From: an uncultured Prevotellaceae bacterium
GTDB taxonomy: Bacteria > Bacteroidota > Bacteroidia > Bacteroidales > Bacteroidaceae
Length of the DNA: 39,661 nt
Assembly: GCA_902771445.1 (NCBI GenBank)
Contig: CACXXD010000052.1
Span: 1 to 39,661, forward strand
Direction of reading: 5' to 3'
Part shown: one piece after another, positions 17,582 to 24,822 of the stretch
How positions within the stretch are numbered: the first letter of the stretch is position 1
How the letters are laid out: the number at the start of each line of letters is the position of its first letter
The notes under the pieces: model-generated
What the model was told of the DNA's origin: nothing
Seen by the model: only the letters and a program-made list of their open reading frames with translations
Databases searched by the model: none
Program-made: the position numbers and the translations under genes

Positions 17582-18010
17582 ATGGTATCCAATTCACCCG
17601 ACATTGCCCCTTGGCCCAGAACAAGACATAGGGAAGAGAATGCAAAACAAAACGCTGAGGAACAGGAAAAAGCTGAGCAGGAGGCCCAAAATACCAAGAA
17701 GAAAGCTGAAAAGAAAATCGAGAAAGCGCAAAACACTTCGAAAAAGGATCAAAGTGCTTCCGAAGAGACCGTGGTTTCTGAAGAAACCGTAACTTCCGAA
17801 GAAATCATGGCATCCGAAGAAAACGTGTCTACCGCCTCTGAAAGTATGGTTGTAACCACAGAAGCCCCAGAATCCCTCCCGATTGCCGAGACCTCTCAAA
17901 CAGCCACACCAGTGGGAGTCATTCTGGCCGTTTGTGCTTCTCTCTTGATTTGCCTTGGCTCAGCCTGGCTCTACCGAAGCCGTCGCTTAGCTGGAAGAAA
18001 CATCGACTAA
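17582..18010 (+). CDS. Low-complexity, tail-anchored hypothetical protein (142 aa)
   Basis: I do not recognise this protein. Residues ~18-60 are very rich in K, E, Q and A and likely form a charged helix. Residues ~60-85 contain four imperfect hexamers of the type SEETVV, SEETVT, SEEIMA, SEENVS. A Thr/Ser/Pro-rich stretch precedes one transmembrane helix near 110-128 (VGVILAVCASLLICLGSAWL), followed by a basic tail YRSRRLAGR. The layout suggests a C-terminally anchored protein. Its ATG is 24 bp after the MFS-like gene, so the two may be co-transcribed. The biased composition also fits a weakly conserved or young gene. Confidence 0.5.
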   Translation: MVSNSPDIAPWPRTRHREENAKQNAEEQEKAEQEAQNTKKKAEKKIEKAQNTSKKDQSASEETVVSEETVTSEEIMASEENVSTASESMVVTTEAPESLPIAETSQTATPVGVILAVCASLLICLGSAWLYRSRRLAGRNID

Positions 18011-18022
18011 TTGCTTCTCCGC

Positions 18023-18056
18023 TGTCATTTTGTCTGTCGTTTGTGTCATTTTGTCT
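18023..18056 (+). repeat. Direct 13-bp repeat upstream of the hsp20 promoter
   Basis: TGTCATTTTGTCT occurs at 18023-18035 and again at 18044-18056, a 21-bp period (two helical turns). It lies just upstream of the sigma54-like promoter, a suitable place for an activator or enhancer-binding protein. The binding role is inferred. Confidence 0.6.
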
Positions 18057-18068
18057 ACCAATATGGCT

Positions 18069-18085
18069 TTGGCATCAATGTTGCA
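18069..18085 (+). promoter_or_regulatory. Sigma54-type (-24/-12) promoter candidate for hsp20
   Basis: TTGGCATCAATGTTGCA places GG at 18071-18072 and GC at 18083-18084, exactly the spacing of the sigma54 consensus YTGGCACGrnnnTTGCW. No TAnnTTTG box is visible in this intergenic region. The predicted start site is about 18095. Confidence 0.6.
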
Positions 18086-18152
18086 TTACTAACAGTGAGC
18101 AACGATGAAAAAGAAGCTCAAAAAAAATAAAGTAAAACCAATTAAAATAAAT

Positions 18153-18160
18153 TAGGAGGA
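18153..18160 (+). promoter_or_regulatory. Strong Shine-Dalgarno of hsp20
   Basis: TAGGAGGA sits 7 bp before ATG 18168. Such a strong site is unusual here, since most genes in the window lack one, and fits rapid high-level translation. Confidence 0.7.
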
Positions 18161-18167
18161 CAAAATT

Positions 18168-18596
18168 ATGACACAAATGACAAGACGTAACGCAGCTTGG
18201 CTGCCTGAAGTATTCAACGATTTCTTCAACACTGATTTCATGCCGAAGGCAAATGCCACAGCACCGGCCATCAACGTAAAAGAGTCTGACAAGGGTTACA
18301 CCGTAGAGCTGGCTGCTCCAGGCATGACGAAGGAAGACTTCAACGTTCACATCAACGATGAGGGCAATCTGATCATCAAGATGGAGAGCAAGCATGAGAA
18401 GAATGAGGAAGACAAGTCGACACGCTATCTGCGCCGCGAATTCTCATACAGCAGATACGAGCAGACACTTATTCTGCCTGATGATGTAGAGAAGGAACAA
18501 ATCAGCGCAAAAGTAGAAAACGGTGTGCTCACCGTTGAGTTGCCAAAGCTGGTGCAACAGCAAGTCAAGGTAAGCCGTCAGATCGAGATTGGCTAA
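18168..18596 (+). CDS. hsp20: Small heat shock protein, Hsp20/alpha-crystallin family
   Basis: This ATP-independent cytoplasmic chaperone holds unfolding proteins in a refoldable state. The 142-residue length is typical. The alpha-crystallin domain spans about residues 35-130. It begins PAINVKESDKGYTVELAAPG, continues with KEDFNVHINDEGNLIIKME, and has the hallmark AKVENGVLTVELPK near 120-133, where the A-x-x-x-n-G-v-L core is intact. The C-terminus ends with an I-x-I type anchor (IEI) used for oligomer assembly. It is a stand-alone gene with a sigma54-like promoter, 21-bp-phased upstream repeats, a strong Shine-Dalgarno and its own terminator. Regulation by stress is inferred. Confidence 0.95.
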   Translation: MTQMTRRNAAWLPEVFNDFFNTDFMPKANATAPAINVKESDKGYTVELAAPGMTKEDFNVHINDEGNLIIKMESKHEKNEEDKSTRYLRREFSYSRYEQTLILPDDVEKEQISAKVENGVLTVELPKLVQQQVKVSRQIEIG

Positions 18597-18620
18597 AATC
18601 GGTCAGTAGTTTATAGGTAG

Positions 18621-18653
18621 GAGTCCCACGAGACGCAATGTTTCGTGGGACTC
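18621..18653 (+). terminator. Intrinsic terminator of hsp20
   Basis: GAGTCCCACGA (18621-18631) pairs perfectly with TCGTGGGACTC (18643-18653) around an 11-nt loop and is followed by TTTTATATATT. Confidence 0.9.
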
Positions 18654-18765
18654 TTTTATATATTCAGAACTTTTATTTATCATAATGCAGATTCTGATCA
18701 AATACGTATTAGAAAAGGATACGTTTCAACTCAGATGAAGACCGAAAAAAGCTCGTTTTGTAATC

Positions 18766-18867
18766 AAAGCCAAATCAAACTGGGTTTAAAGCCAAATCAT
18801 GCTGAGTTTTAAGTCATATCACGTTGTGATTTAAGTCATATCTCAGTTTGATTTGGCTTTAAACCCA
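18766..18867. repeat. Palindromic cluster of four ~22-bp repeat units
   Basis: Four imperfect tandem units lie at 18766-18787, 18788-18810, 18811-18832 and 18833-18854. The first two begin AAAGCCAAATCA and the last two AAGTCATATC. Over them lies an inverted repeat: 18781-18806 pairs with 18842-18867 over 26 bp with 2 mismatches, and 18766-18782 pairs perfectly with 18844-18860. A small palindrome ATCAC-GTT-GTGAT (18818-18830) sits at the centre. The whole could fold into a cruciform or a long RNA hairpin. No open frame supports coding. Confidence 0.75.
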
Positions 18868-18897
18868 ACTTGATTTATATATAAACGATCGGAGCAA

Positions 18898-18931
18898 AAA
18901 AAACGACTGACCCCCAAAAAACGACTGACCC
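18898..18931. repeat. Tandem direct repeat of 16 bp
   Basis: AAAAAACGACTGACCC occurs at 18898-18913 and 18916-18931, an 18-bp period. It lies between the palindromic cluster and the minus-strand tRNA-like unit. Function unknown. Confidence 0.7.
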
Positions 18932-18973
18932 GGCTTTGTGGTGCAAATGTGATGCAGTTTTATAGATGCAAAA

Positions 18974-19008
18974 ATCCGCAAGCAACTGAACATCAGTTTC
19001 TTGCGGAT
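18974..19008 (-). terminator. Terminator of the tRNA-like unit
   Basis: ATCCGCAAG (18974-18982) pairs with CTTGCGGAT (19000-19008), with inner AACTGA/TCAGTT (18984-18989 with 18993-18998) and a 3-nt loop. Read on the minus strand it is followed by TTTTT. It begins 5 nt past the CCA end of the tRNA-like sequence. Confidence 0.8.
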
Positions 19009-19013
19009 CTTCT

Positions 19014-19063
19014 TGGTGATTCGGTTGGGAGGCAGTTGCTCTATCCAGCTGAGCTACCGAACC
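19014..19063 (-). pseudogene. Internally deleted tRNA (50-nt tRNA-like element)
   Basis: On the minus strand the 5' end reads GGTTCGG, TA, then a perfect D-arm (GCTC-AGCTGGATA-GAGC), then AACTGCCTCCCAA. It jumps directly to CCGAATC plus ACCA. GGTTCGG pairs with CCGAATC over all 7 positions (one G-U), so the acceptor stem, discriminator and encoded CCA are intact. The 3' half of the anticodon arm, variable loop and T-arm are missing (50 nt instead of ~76). The 5' half resembles an arginine tRNA as I know it in this phylum, but anticodon identity is lost. A canonical promoter and terminator flank it. It is either a decayed tRNA or an expressed small RNA with tRNA ends. Confidence 0.7.
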
Positions 19064-19084
19064 ATCCTTTGCTTAATTCGGGTG

Positions 19085-19116
19085 CAAAGGTAAATATTTT
19101 TTCGGATTCTACCAAA
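19085..19116 (-). promoter_or_regulatory. Promoter of the tRNA-like unit
   Basis: On the minus strand TTTG (19116-19113) and TACCTTTG (19092-19085) are 20 bp apart. The tRNA-like 5' end lies 21 bp downstream of the -7 box. Confidence 0.7.
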
Positions 19117-19118
19117 TT

Positions 19119-19934
19119 TCAGACATTAAATCTTATATAAGCGCGGTCATCAAACGAATTATTCCCTTTCATGCAACCTTTCGTAGCCAAGAATGATGTT
19201 ACATTCAATGGGTCGTCGGCCAGTTGACGGGCCAGTGCAGCCTCTGAGGCTTCGAGTGTGGGGCAAAGAAATGGATAGCCATCGCTGGCCAGTACAATTT
19301 CCTTGGGCTGAAAGTCGAGTGTCAGCACCCGGACATGTTCTTCGGGTATGCGAGCACCATCGATGACAGCATACTTGACGTTCTGTTGCTCGCGCATGAT
19401 CTTCATCATCGTGGGGAGTATCTGTTCACGTGCAGTGTCGTGAACAAGAAAACTTTCGCGATCGGCACTTTGATTGATGATGTCGGCACGCATGCGTGCA
19501 AGCTCAGCCTCGTATGGCTTGGGATTCTCAAAGAGCTCGCCATTGACCATGCAAAGGCAATCGCCGACCATCCATATCTGACGATGCAATCGGCTGAAAA
19601 TCACGGCAGAAGCAGCAAGTCGCTCAACGGGTTCTGGAAACTCTCCCCCACCCTTTAGCCAGCGGCCACTGAAGATGCTTGTACTTGCTTTTGCAACGTT
19701 GCGAGTTACGCCCACACAGAACTGATGGCAGGTCGTGTTGGCTGGCATCTTGCTGATGTACTTGGCGACAAGTTTCACGGCATATCGGCCATTACTGTAG
19801 AGTCTGCTATATTGATGACTGCTTTTCGAAGTAGAACCGTCGATGACGGCAATGAAGTCATTTGTGACGACGATTCCGTCCTCGCTTTTTCGGGTTGGAC
19901 TCTTCGGTACGAGTGTTTGTTCGATGATGTTCAT
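19119..19934 (-). CDS. PP2C-like phosphatase-family protein
   Basis: The 271-residue protein starts MNIIEQTLVPKSPTRKSEDG and contains FIAVIDGSTSK near residue 30, resembling the metal-binding DG motif of PP2C folds. AVIFSRLHRQIWMVGDCLCM near 105-125 and EIVLASDGYPFLCP near 215-230 match later PP2C strands (GD and SDG motifs). It would hydrolyse phosphoserine/threonine or be an inactive relative. The start is placed at ATG 19934 because the longer open frame upstream is only an out-of-frame reading of the radical SAM gene. Even so it overlaps that gene by 77 bp. The overlap implies coupled expression. Confidence 0.65.
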   Translation of the reverse strand: MNIIEQTLVPKSPTRKSEDGIVVTNDFIAVIDGSTSKSSHQYSRLYSNGRYAVKLVAKYISKMPANTTCHQFCVGVTRNVAKASTSIFSGRWLKGGGEFPEPVERLAASAVIFSRLHRQIWMVGDCLCMVNGELFENPKPYEAELARMRADIINQSADRESFLVHDTAREQILPTMMKIMREQQNVKYAVIDGARIPEEHVRVLTLDFQPKEIVLASDGYPFLCPTLEASEAALARQLADDPLNVTSFLATKGCMKGNNSFDDRAYIRFNV

Positions 19935-21795
19935 AAGAAGGGGGTGTTGATGGATAGCCGCCAAATAGTTTAGCAATAAGGTCTGGTCGGCCAATACGTC
20001 GAAGTGACTGTTCGATGTTTCTGCGTTCTTCCGGCTTGTACCAAAAGAAATATTGGCGTTGAGCTTGCTTTTCACGAGGAGATTTTGCGGAAAAGACAGG
20101 TTCCAAGGTGTAAGGGTCGTAGCCTGTGTACCACATCTCCGTGGCAATAGTCAGCGGTGTGGGGGTGAAGTCTTGCACCTGCTCCAATTGAAAGTCAAGC
20201 TTTTTGGTCAGTACTGCCAGCTCTGCCATGTCTTCTTCATGACAACCGGGATGTGAAGAAATGAAATACGGAATGATTTGCTGGCGAAGATTCTGCTCAC
20301 GATTGATACGGTCGAAGATTTGCTTGAACTGTTCAAACTGCTTGAACGATGGCTTGCGCATCAGCATAAGCACTCGATCGCTGGTATGCTCAGGTGCCAC
20401 CTTCAGTCGACCGCTCACATGCTTGCAAATCAGTTCGCGTGTATATTCCTCAGCAGCACGATTGGCGGCCTCGTCCTTGCCTCGGTGTAACAACAAATCA
20501 TAGCGGACCCCACTGCCGATGAAGCTCTTCTTTATGCCTGGCATGGCATCGACCGCACGGTATATCTCCAATAGCTTTGAGTGATTGGTGTCAAGATTCG
20601 GGCAGATTTGCGGATGGATGCAACTGGGCCGCTTGCACTTCTCGCAGGCTTTCATGTTTCGTCCATGCATGCCATACATATTGGCCGATGGAGCACCCAG
20701 GTCGGAAATATATCCTTTGAAATCAGGCATCTGCGATACTTGTTTCACTTCTTTTAGGATGCTTTCCTTCGAACGGCATACGATGAACTTGCCTTGATGA
20801 GCGGAAATCGTGCAAAAGGCACAGCCGCCAAAACAACCACGGTGGATGTTGACCGAATGGCGAATCATTTCGAAGGCAGGAATGCGTTTGCCCTTGTATT
20901 TGGGGTGCGGCAAGCGAGTGTATGGCAAATCGTAGCTTGCATCAAGTTCTGCCGTGGTCATGGGTGGATAAGGAGGGTTGACCACTACGGTCGTTCCGGC
21001 TATCCTGTTGGTTGACGGTTCTGCATGTCGGAGAGGCTGGAGAATGCGATGAGCATGCATCATGTTCGACTGTTCTTCTACATGACGGATATTCTCAGCC
21101 TGTGCTCGCTTGTCTCGCAGGCAGTCCTCATGACTATGCAGAATAATGTCTTCGTGCGATGGAACAATATCGTTTGCCAGATAGACTGTCTGCGGGATGT
21201 CACGGATAGAACTGATAGATTCGCCGTCGGTCATTCTTTTCGCAAGTTCCGTGATTGGCTTCTCGCCCATGCCATAGATGATCAGGTCGGCTGTCGCATC
21301 ACAAAGGATGCAGGGGCGCAAACAGTCCTGCCAATAGTCATAATGGCTGACACGACGCAACGAAGCCTCAATTCCACCAAGGACAACAGGCACGTCAGGA
21401 TAGAGCTGTTTCAGGATTTTAGAATAGACAATGGTTGGATACTCCGGCCTCATGTCGTGACGGCCATCAGGACTATAAGCATCTTCTGAGCGCAGTCGTC
21501 GTGCAGCTGTGTATTTGTTGACCATCGAGTCCATGCAACCGGGAGCAATGCCAAAAAACAGTCGTGGCCGTCCAAACTTCTTGAAATCACGAAAATCGCC
21601 ATGCCAGTCAGGCTGAGGGACAATGGCGACACGAAACCCTTGTGCCTCAAGTGTCCGCCCGATGACAGCGGCACCGAATGACGGATGGTCAACATAGGCG
21701 TCACCAGAAAACAAGACGATGTCAACATCATCCCAACCGCGAAGTTCCAGTTCTTTTTTTGTTGTTGGCAGAAAATCTGTCAGCTTGTATTCCAT
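19858..21795 (-). CDS. ygiQ: YgiQ-family radical SAM protein
   Basis: The 645-residue protein starts MEYKLTDFLPTTKKELELRG and carries DAYVDHPSFGAAVIGRTLEA near residue 32, typical of the YgiQ N-terminus (B12-binding-like fold). The radical SAM cluster motif is HRGCFGGCAFCTIS near residue 330 (CxxxCxxC), which would bind a [4Fe-4S] cluster and SAM. YISDLGAPSANMYGMHG and CSR-type cysteines (CEKCKRPSCIHPQICPN) follow, and FTPTPLTIATEMWYTG lies near 565. The C-terminus is basic (KKRGRNRRHK). The reaction is not established for this family. The last 77 bp overlap the PP2C-like gene, and a terminator-like hairpin lies upstream. Confidence 0.93.
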   Translation of the reverse strand: MEYKLTDFLPTTKKELELRGWDDVDIVLFSGDAYVDHPSFGAAVIGRTLEAQGFRVAIVPQPDWHGDFRDFKKFGRPRLFFGIAPGCMDSMVNKYTAARRLRSEDAYSPDGRHDMRPEYPTIVYSKILKQLYPDVPVVLGGIEASLRRVSHYDYWQDCLRPCILCDATADLIIYGMGEKPITELAKRMTDGESISSIRDIPQTVYLANDIVPSHEDIILHSHEDCLRDKRAQAENIRHVEEQSNMMHAHRILQPLRHAEPSTNRIAGTTVVVNPPYPPMTTAELDASYDLPYTRLPHPKYKGKRIPAFEMIRHSVNIHRGCFGGCAFCTISAHQGKFIVCRSKESILKEVKQVSQMPDFKGYISDLGAPSANMYGMHGRNMKACEKCKRPSCIHPQICPNLDTNHSKLLEIYRAVDAMPGIKKSFIGSGVRYDLLLHRGKDEAANRAAEEYTRELICKHVSGRLKVAPEHTSDRVLMLMRKPSFKQFEQFKQIFDRINREQNLRQQIIPYFISSHPGCHEEDMAELAVLTKKLDFQLEQVQDFTPTPLTIATEMWYTGYDPYTLEPVFSAKSPREKQAQRQYFFWYKPEERRNIEQSLRRIGRPDLIAKLFGGYPSTPPSYEHHRTNTRTEESNPKKRGRNRRHK

Positions 21796-21806
21796 CTAAT
21801 AAGATA

Positions 21807-21832
21807 AGGGGCAAGGATTGCTCCATGCCCCT
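21807..21832 (-). terminator. Weak terminator-like hairpin before ygiQ
   Basis: AGGGGCA (21807-21813) pairs with TGCCCCT (21826-21832), with an inner GGA/TCC. It lies 9 bp past the stop of the 115-residue gene on the minus strand. The following tract TATCTTATT is only partly T-rich, so it may attenuate rather than stop transcription into ygiQ. Confidence 0.45.
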
Positions 21833-21841
21833 GTTTATGAA

Positions 21842-22189
21842 TTAGTTAAACGGTGTTCCCTGGAAAGCACGGGTAGTCATGCCGAGGTTGGCATTGCCCT
21901 GGTTCTTCCAGTTAATATAAAGTGTTACGAGTTGCTGCAAGCCGTAGGCTTTCATGTTCTGGTTGTAGACCACATCCAGACAAAGGTCTAACAATTGCTT
22001 GTCGTTGCCAGTTTGTGACTCCAAAAGTGAGCGAATGTTCAGTTTCAGTTTTTCCAGCACCTGTTCGTCCACGTAGCCAGTAGAGTCTATCAGGTCGCGG
22101 AAAAGTTGGTACTTGTTGATGGTCTCCAGATGTTCGTCAGACACCTCAATACTTCTCGTTCCAGAAGCGTTTGCTTGAATCTTGTGCAT
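21842..22189 (-). CDS. Hypothetical protein (115 aa)
   Basis: I do not recognise this protein. It starts MHKIQANASGTRSIEVSDEH, is soluble, lacks a signal peptide, and is mostly predicted helix (TINKYQLFRDLIDSTGYVDE; LLDLCLDVVYNQNMKAYGLQ). The C-terminus NANLGMTTRAFQGTPFN is extended. It lies 38 bp after the amidase gene in the same direction and before a weak hairpin. It probably closes the acyltransferase-amidase operon. Function is unknown. Confidence 0.7.
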   Translation of the reverse strand: MHKIQANASGTRSIEVSDEHLETINKYQLFRDLIDSTGYVDEQVLEKLKLNIRSLLESQTGNDKQLLDLCLDVVYNQNMKAYGLQQLVTLYINWKNQGNANLGMTTRAFQGTPFN

Positions 22190-22227
22190 AATGTCAGTTA
22201 TTAAAATTATTAAAAAGGTTATTATAT

Positions 22228-24819
22228 CTACTTCAGTAGGAAGTCAAGTAGTCCTTTCATGACGTATGTCCGCTTTTGTGCATCCTTGATGCACTCCAGG
22301 GGGAAGCCCATGACAAATGAGCGATAGTCGTTGCCTCGATAAGCCACGGCTGCACTTGTGCCATTGGGATAGAGCATGCTGCAGAAAGCACTTTTGTCTA
22401 CAGGCATCAACACATCGCAACTTGTTGCGGCATAGTGCTGCTCACACAATTGATGATATATATCCATCGTAGTGCCTAAGCCTTTGACCGTTTCGCCCAT
22501 ATCACGATATACTCCAGCCTGTTCGCATTTTAGCACGTAGTTAAGGAATCTTCGGTCTTCGTCTGTCTTCATGTCCGAGCCAACGTATGCACCGCTAACC
22601 AGCATTCTGCCGCCTTGCGCAGCATATTGGCTAAGTGCCTGTCGTAAATATGTCGGGAAAGTCTTGTAAAACACCAGACTGTGACCATCGTTTCTTTCTA
22701 ACCCAAGTAACAAGTCGACCACATCATACTGATAAAGCGGCATGTCGGCTATTGCTTCTTTGGCACAGCTCAGAATGTTACAGGTGGAAACATCAAAGAT
22801 AGCCTGAGCATGCGTGCGGACATAGTTGAAATCATTGCCAGCAATGAAACGACCCTCCAATTCGTTGGTCGAATATCCTAAGCCAGTTTCATCTTCAATT
22901 CCGATCCGGCTTCTGTTAAATACTGTCTGTCGGCCTAAGAACCCACATGTACGGCCATACGACACACCAGGGTCTTCGTCCAAGTCGAAGCCATAGCCTG
23001 TCACGGCTGGCGATGCCAGACGCTGGAATCCATCGACAACCAAGATAGTGGGGCTGTCCTTTGACTGGAAACAAGCCGAAAGCACTTGCGTTGGGAAGCT
23101 CTGTCCCCCCTTATTGACGGCAGCCACACGGAAGTGGACAAGTTCGCCAACTTCTAATCGCAAGTTGACTGACGTTCCCTTAACCACAGTGCCATTGTCA
23201 AAATCTGAGCCATGAGTAGCCTTGTAAAGAATGTATGAAGTAGGAGCTGCTGTCGGTTCTTGTGGATCGATGGTGGGAGTCCAGCTTAAACGTATCTCTC
23301 CTTTATTGTTATCAGCAAAAGTGATGTTGAAGTTTTTAGGTGTTAAGGGCGTAACAACATAGTCCTTATGATGCTTTCTTGAAACATATTTCAACAGTGT
23401 CTTATAGATAGAACGAGCCAACGTGAATCGGAAGTTAGGATCCAATCCATAGCGCATATCATTGAAACTCTGATGTGACAATGTTTCAAAAATGGCAGAA
23501 GGCACAACAGGCAATCGTGTCTCTGAATAGTTTTTGTCGCGCATCTCACGGGGTGTCCACGTCTGGTATTTGGATTGCAAGTCAATCGTTGCGTTATCCA
23601 ACAGTTCTGATGCCAAGTCCTTCGACATGTCACGCGACAGCCCTGTAGCCAGAAAAGGATTGCCAAAGCCAGTCGTGCATATTGTGAGTGAACCAAAAAC
23701 GCCTTCGCCGTCGGGCTTGTTATAACCGGCATCGCTATGCACGGCAAGCGAAAGTTCAATGGGTACTTTACGTCCCACAGAATCAGGCGCATAGACCGAT
23801 CCGCCACAGAGTTCATTCAACATCAAAGAACGGACGTTGATGTCGTCGGCATAGTCATTCTCTCCATTTCTTGTTGAGTAAACGCAATATGGCATGCCAG
23901 CCCACTGAGCATAATAGCGAGCACCCTCTACGCATCGTGGCATACCACTCACGGTGCCACCACGTTCTATGTTGCCCATTCCACCGCCAAAACGGACGGC
24001 ATCTGCCGTGACCATGCCGCCTTGGCTGCTCTCGTTGGTCAACACGACACAGTTCTGCTCATTACTTCCGGCATCAAATTGAAAGGTTCCAAGATATACC
24101 CAAGTTGATCCCCCCATGCGCTGATTGACCAAGAATTCCGTTTTCTCTCCTTGATGCCATACGATATAATGAGCATCGGCTATGCTGTTGGGAACGGTCT
24201 GATAGCTTACATATACCGCATATTTTCCTTGTTCCGGGAGATTGGGCTGATATGTGACGATGCTAAGTTTCTTTTTGTTTTTGGTTGTTTCGATCATTCT
24301 GGCCGTTCCTGCGGTAAACGGATTCTCACCGTCTTGATAGTTGCCTCCATGATTGGCGAATCCGTTAATCAATGTGGGCTTCCACTTGTAGCGCTTGCCC
24401 CACTCCTGATAGCCAGAACCTGATTTGTCGTTGTCAACAATCACCTCATGTCGCTGCCAGTCGCGCTCACGAGGGGTAAACACGACAGCCCCGGCATTTT
24501 CGAGCATCGGCATAAGAAACGGTACGACAATCGTCTGCGTGAACAAGTCTTCACAAGTTGTGAAAAGAGGTGGCCTCTGCCAGCGCCATGTTCCCTTACC
24601 AATATCATAAAAACGGCCATGCGAGGCCCAGAGAGCCAAATGACGGCCTTCCAGACCATGCGAGACAGTATAAGGGCGTGAGATGTTTTTCACCCATGCT
24701 TCACCCTTGTTGTCTATGCTGCCCCAAGTGGTTGGCTGAAACTGAGCCAGCATGCACAACGACAGTAAAGGTGAGAGCATCAACAAAAGGCAGAAGCCTT
24801 TCAAAACGATCTTTTTCAT
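22228..24819 (-). CDS. Secreted amidase_3-type protein with inserted golvesin/xanthan-lyase-like domain and FN3
   Basis: The 863-residue protein has a signal peptide (first ~26 residues). An N-acetylmuramoyl-L-alanine amidase (amidase_3) fold is split in two. H67 (SHGRFYD), E90 (TTCEDLF) and the TPRERD motif lie before residue 120, H361 (AVHSDAGY) and E445 (SAIFETLSHQSFND) after it. The four zinc/catalytic positions are thus all present. The insertion, about residues 185-275, looks like the golvesin/Xly carbohydrate-binding-like domain (EQGKYAVYVSYQTVPNSIAD). A fibronectin-III-like domain lies near 495-590, followed by a ~270-residue C-terminal domain I cannot assign. It likely acts on peptidoglycan or a related glycan. 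The start is 3 bp after the acyltransferase stop, so they form an operon. Confidence 0.78.
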   Translation of the reverse strand: MKKIVLKGFCLLLMLSPLLSLCMLAQFQPTTWGSIDNKGEAWVKNISRPYTVSHGLEGRHLALWASHGRFYDIGKGTWRWQRPPLFTTCEDLFTQTIVVPFLMPMLENAGAVVFTPRERDWQRHEVIVDNDKSGSGYQEWGKRYKWKPTLINGFANHGGNYQDGENPFTAGTARMIETTKNKKKLSIVTYQPNLPEQGKYAVYVSYQTVPNSIADAHYIVWHQGEKTEFLVNQRMGGSTWVYLGTFQFDAGSNEQNCVVLTNESSQGGMVTADAVRFGGGMGNIERGGTVSGMPRCVEGARYYAQWAGMPYCVYSTRNGENDYADDINVRSLMLNELCGGSVYAPDSVGRKVPIELSLAVHSDAGYNKPDGEGVFGSLTICTTGFGNPFLATGLSRDMSKDLASELLDNATIDLQSKYQTWTPREMRDKNYSETRLPVVPSAIFETLSHQSFNDMRYGLDPNFRFTLARSIYKTLLKYVSRKHHKDYVVTPLTPKNFNITFADNNKGEIRLSWTPTIDPQEPTAAPTSYILYKATHGSDFDNGTVVKGTSVNLRLEVGELVHFRVAAVNKGGQSFPTQVLSACFQSKDSPTILVVDGFQRLASPAVTGYGFDLDEDPGVSYGRTCGFLGRQTVFNRSRIGIEDETGLGYSTNELEGRFIAGNDFNYVRTHAQAIFDVSTCNILSCAKEAIADMPLYQYDVVDLLLGLERNDGHSLVFYKTFPTYLRQALSQYAAQGGRMLVSGAYVGSDMKTDEDRRFLNYVLKCEQAGVYRDMGETVKGLGTTMDIYHQLCEQHYAATSCDVLMPVDKSAFCSMLYPNGTSAAVAYRGNDYRSFVMGFPLECIKDAQKRTYVMKGLLDFLLK

Positions 24820-24822
24820 GAG

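Noticed and set aside
18660-18970. CRISPR array
   Set aside because: Repeats are imperfect, adjacent without unique spacers, and no cas genes are nearby.
19014-19063. Prophage or element attachment site at the tRNA
   Set aside because: The loss is internal rather than a duplicated 3' end, and no integrase or second tRNA fragment is present.
19119-20147. 342-residue reading for the PP2C-like gene
   Set aside because: Its first 71 residues are an out-of-frame reading of ygiQ; ATG 19934 is used.
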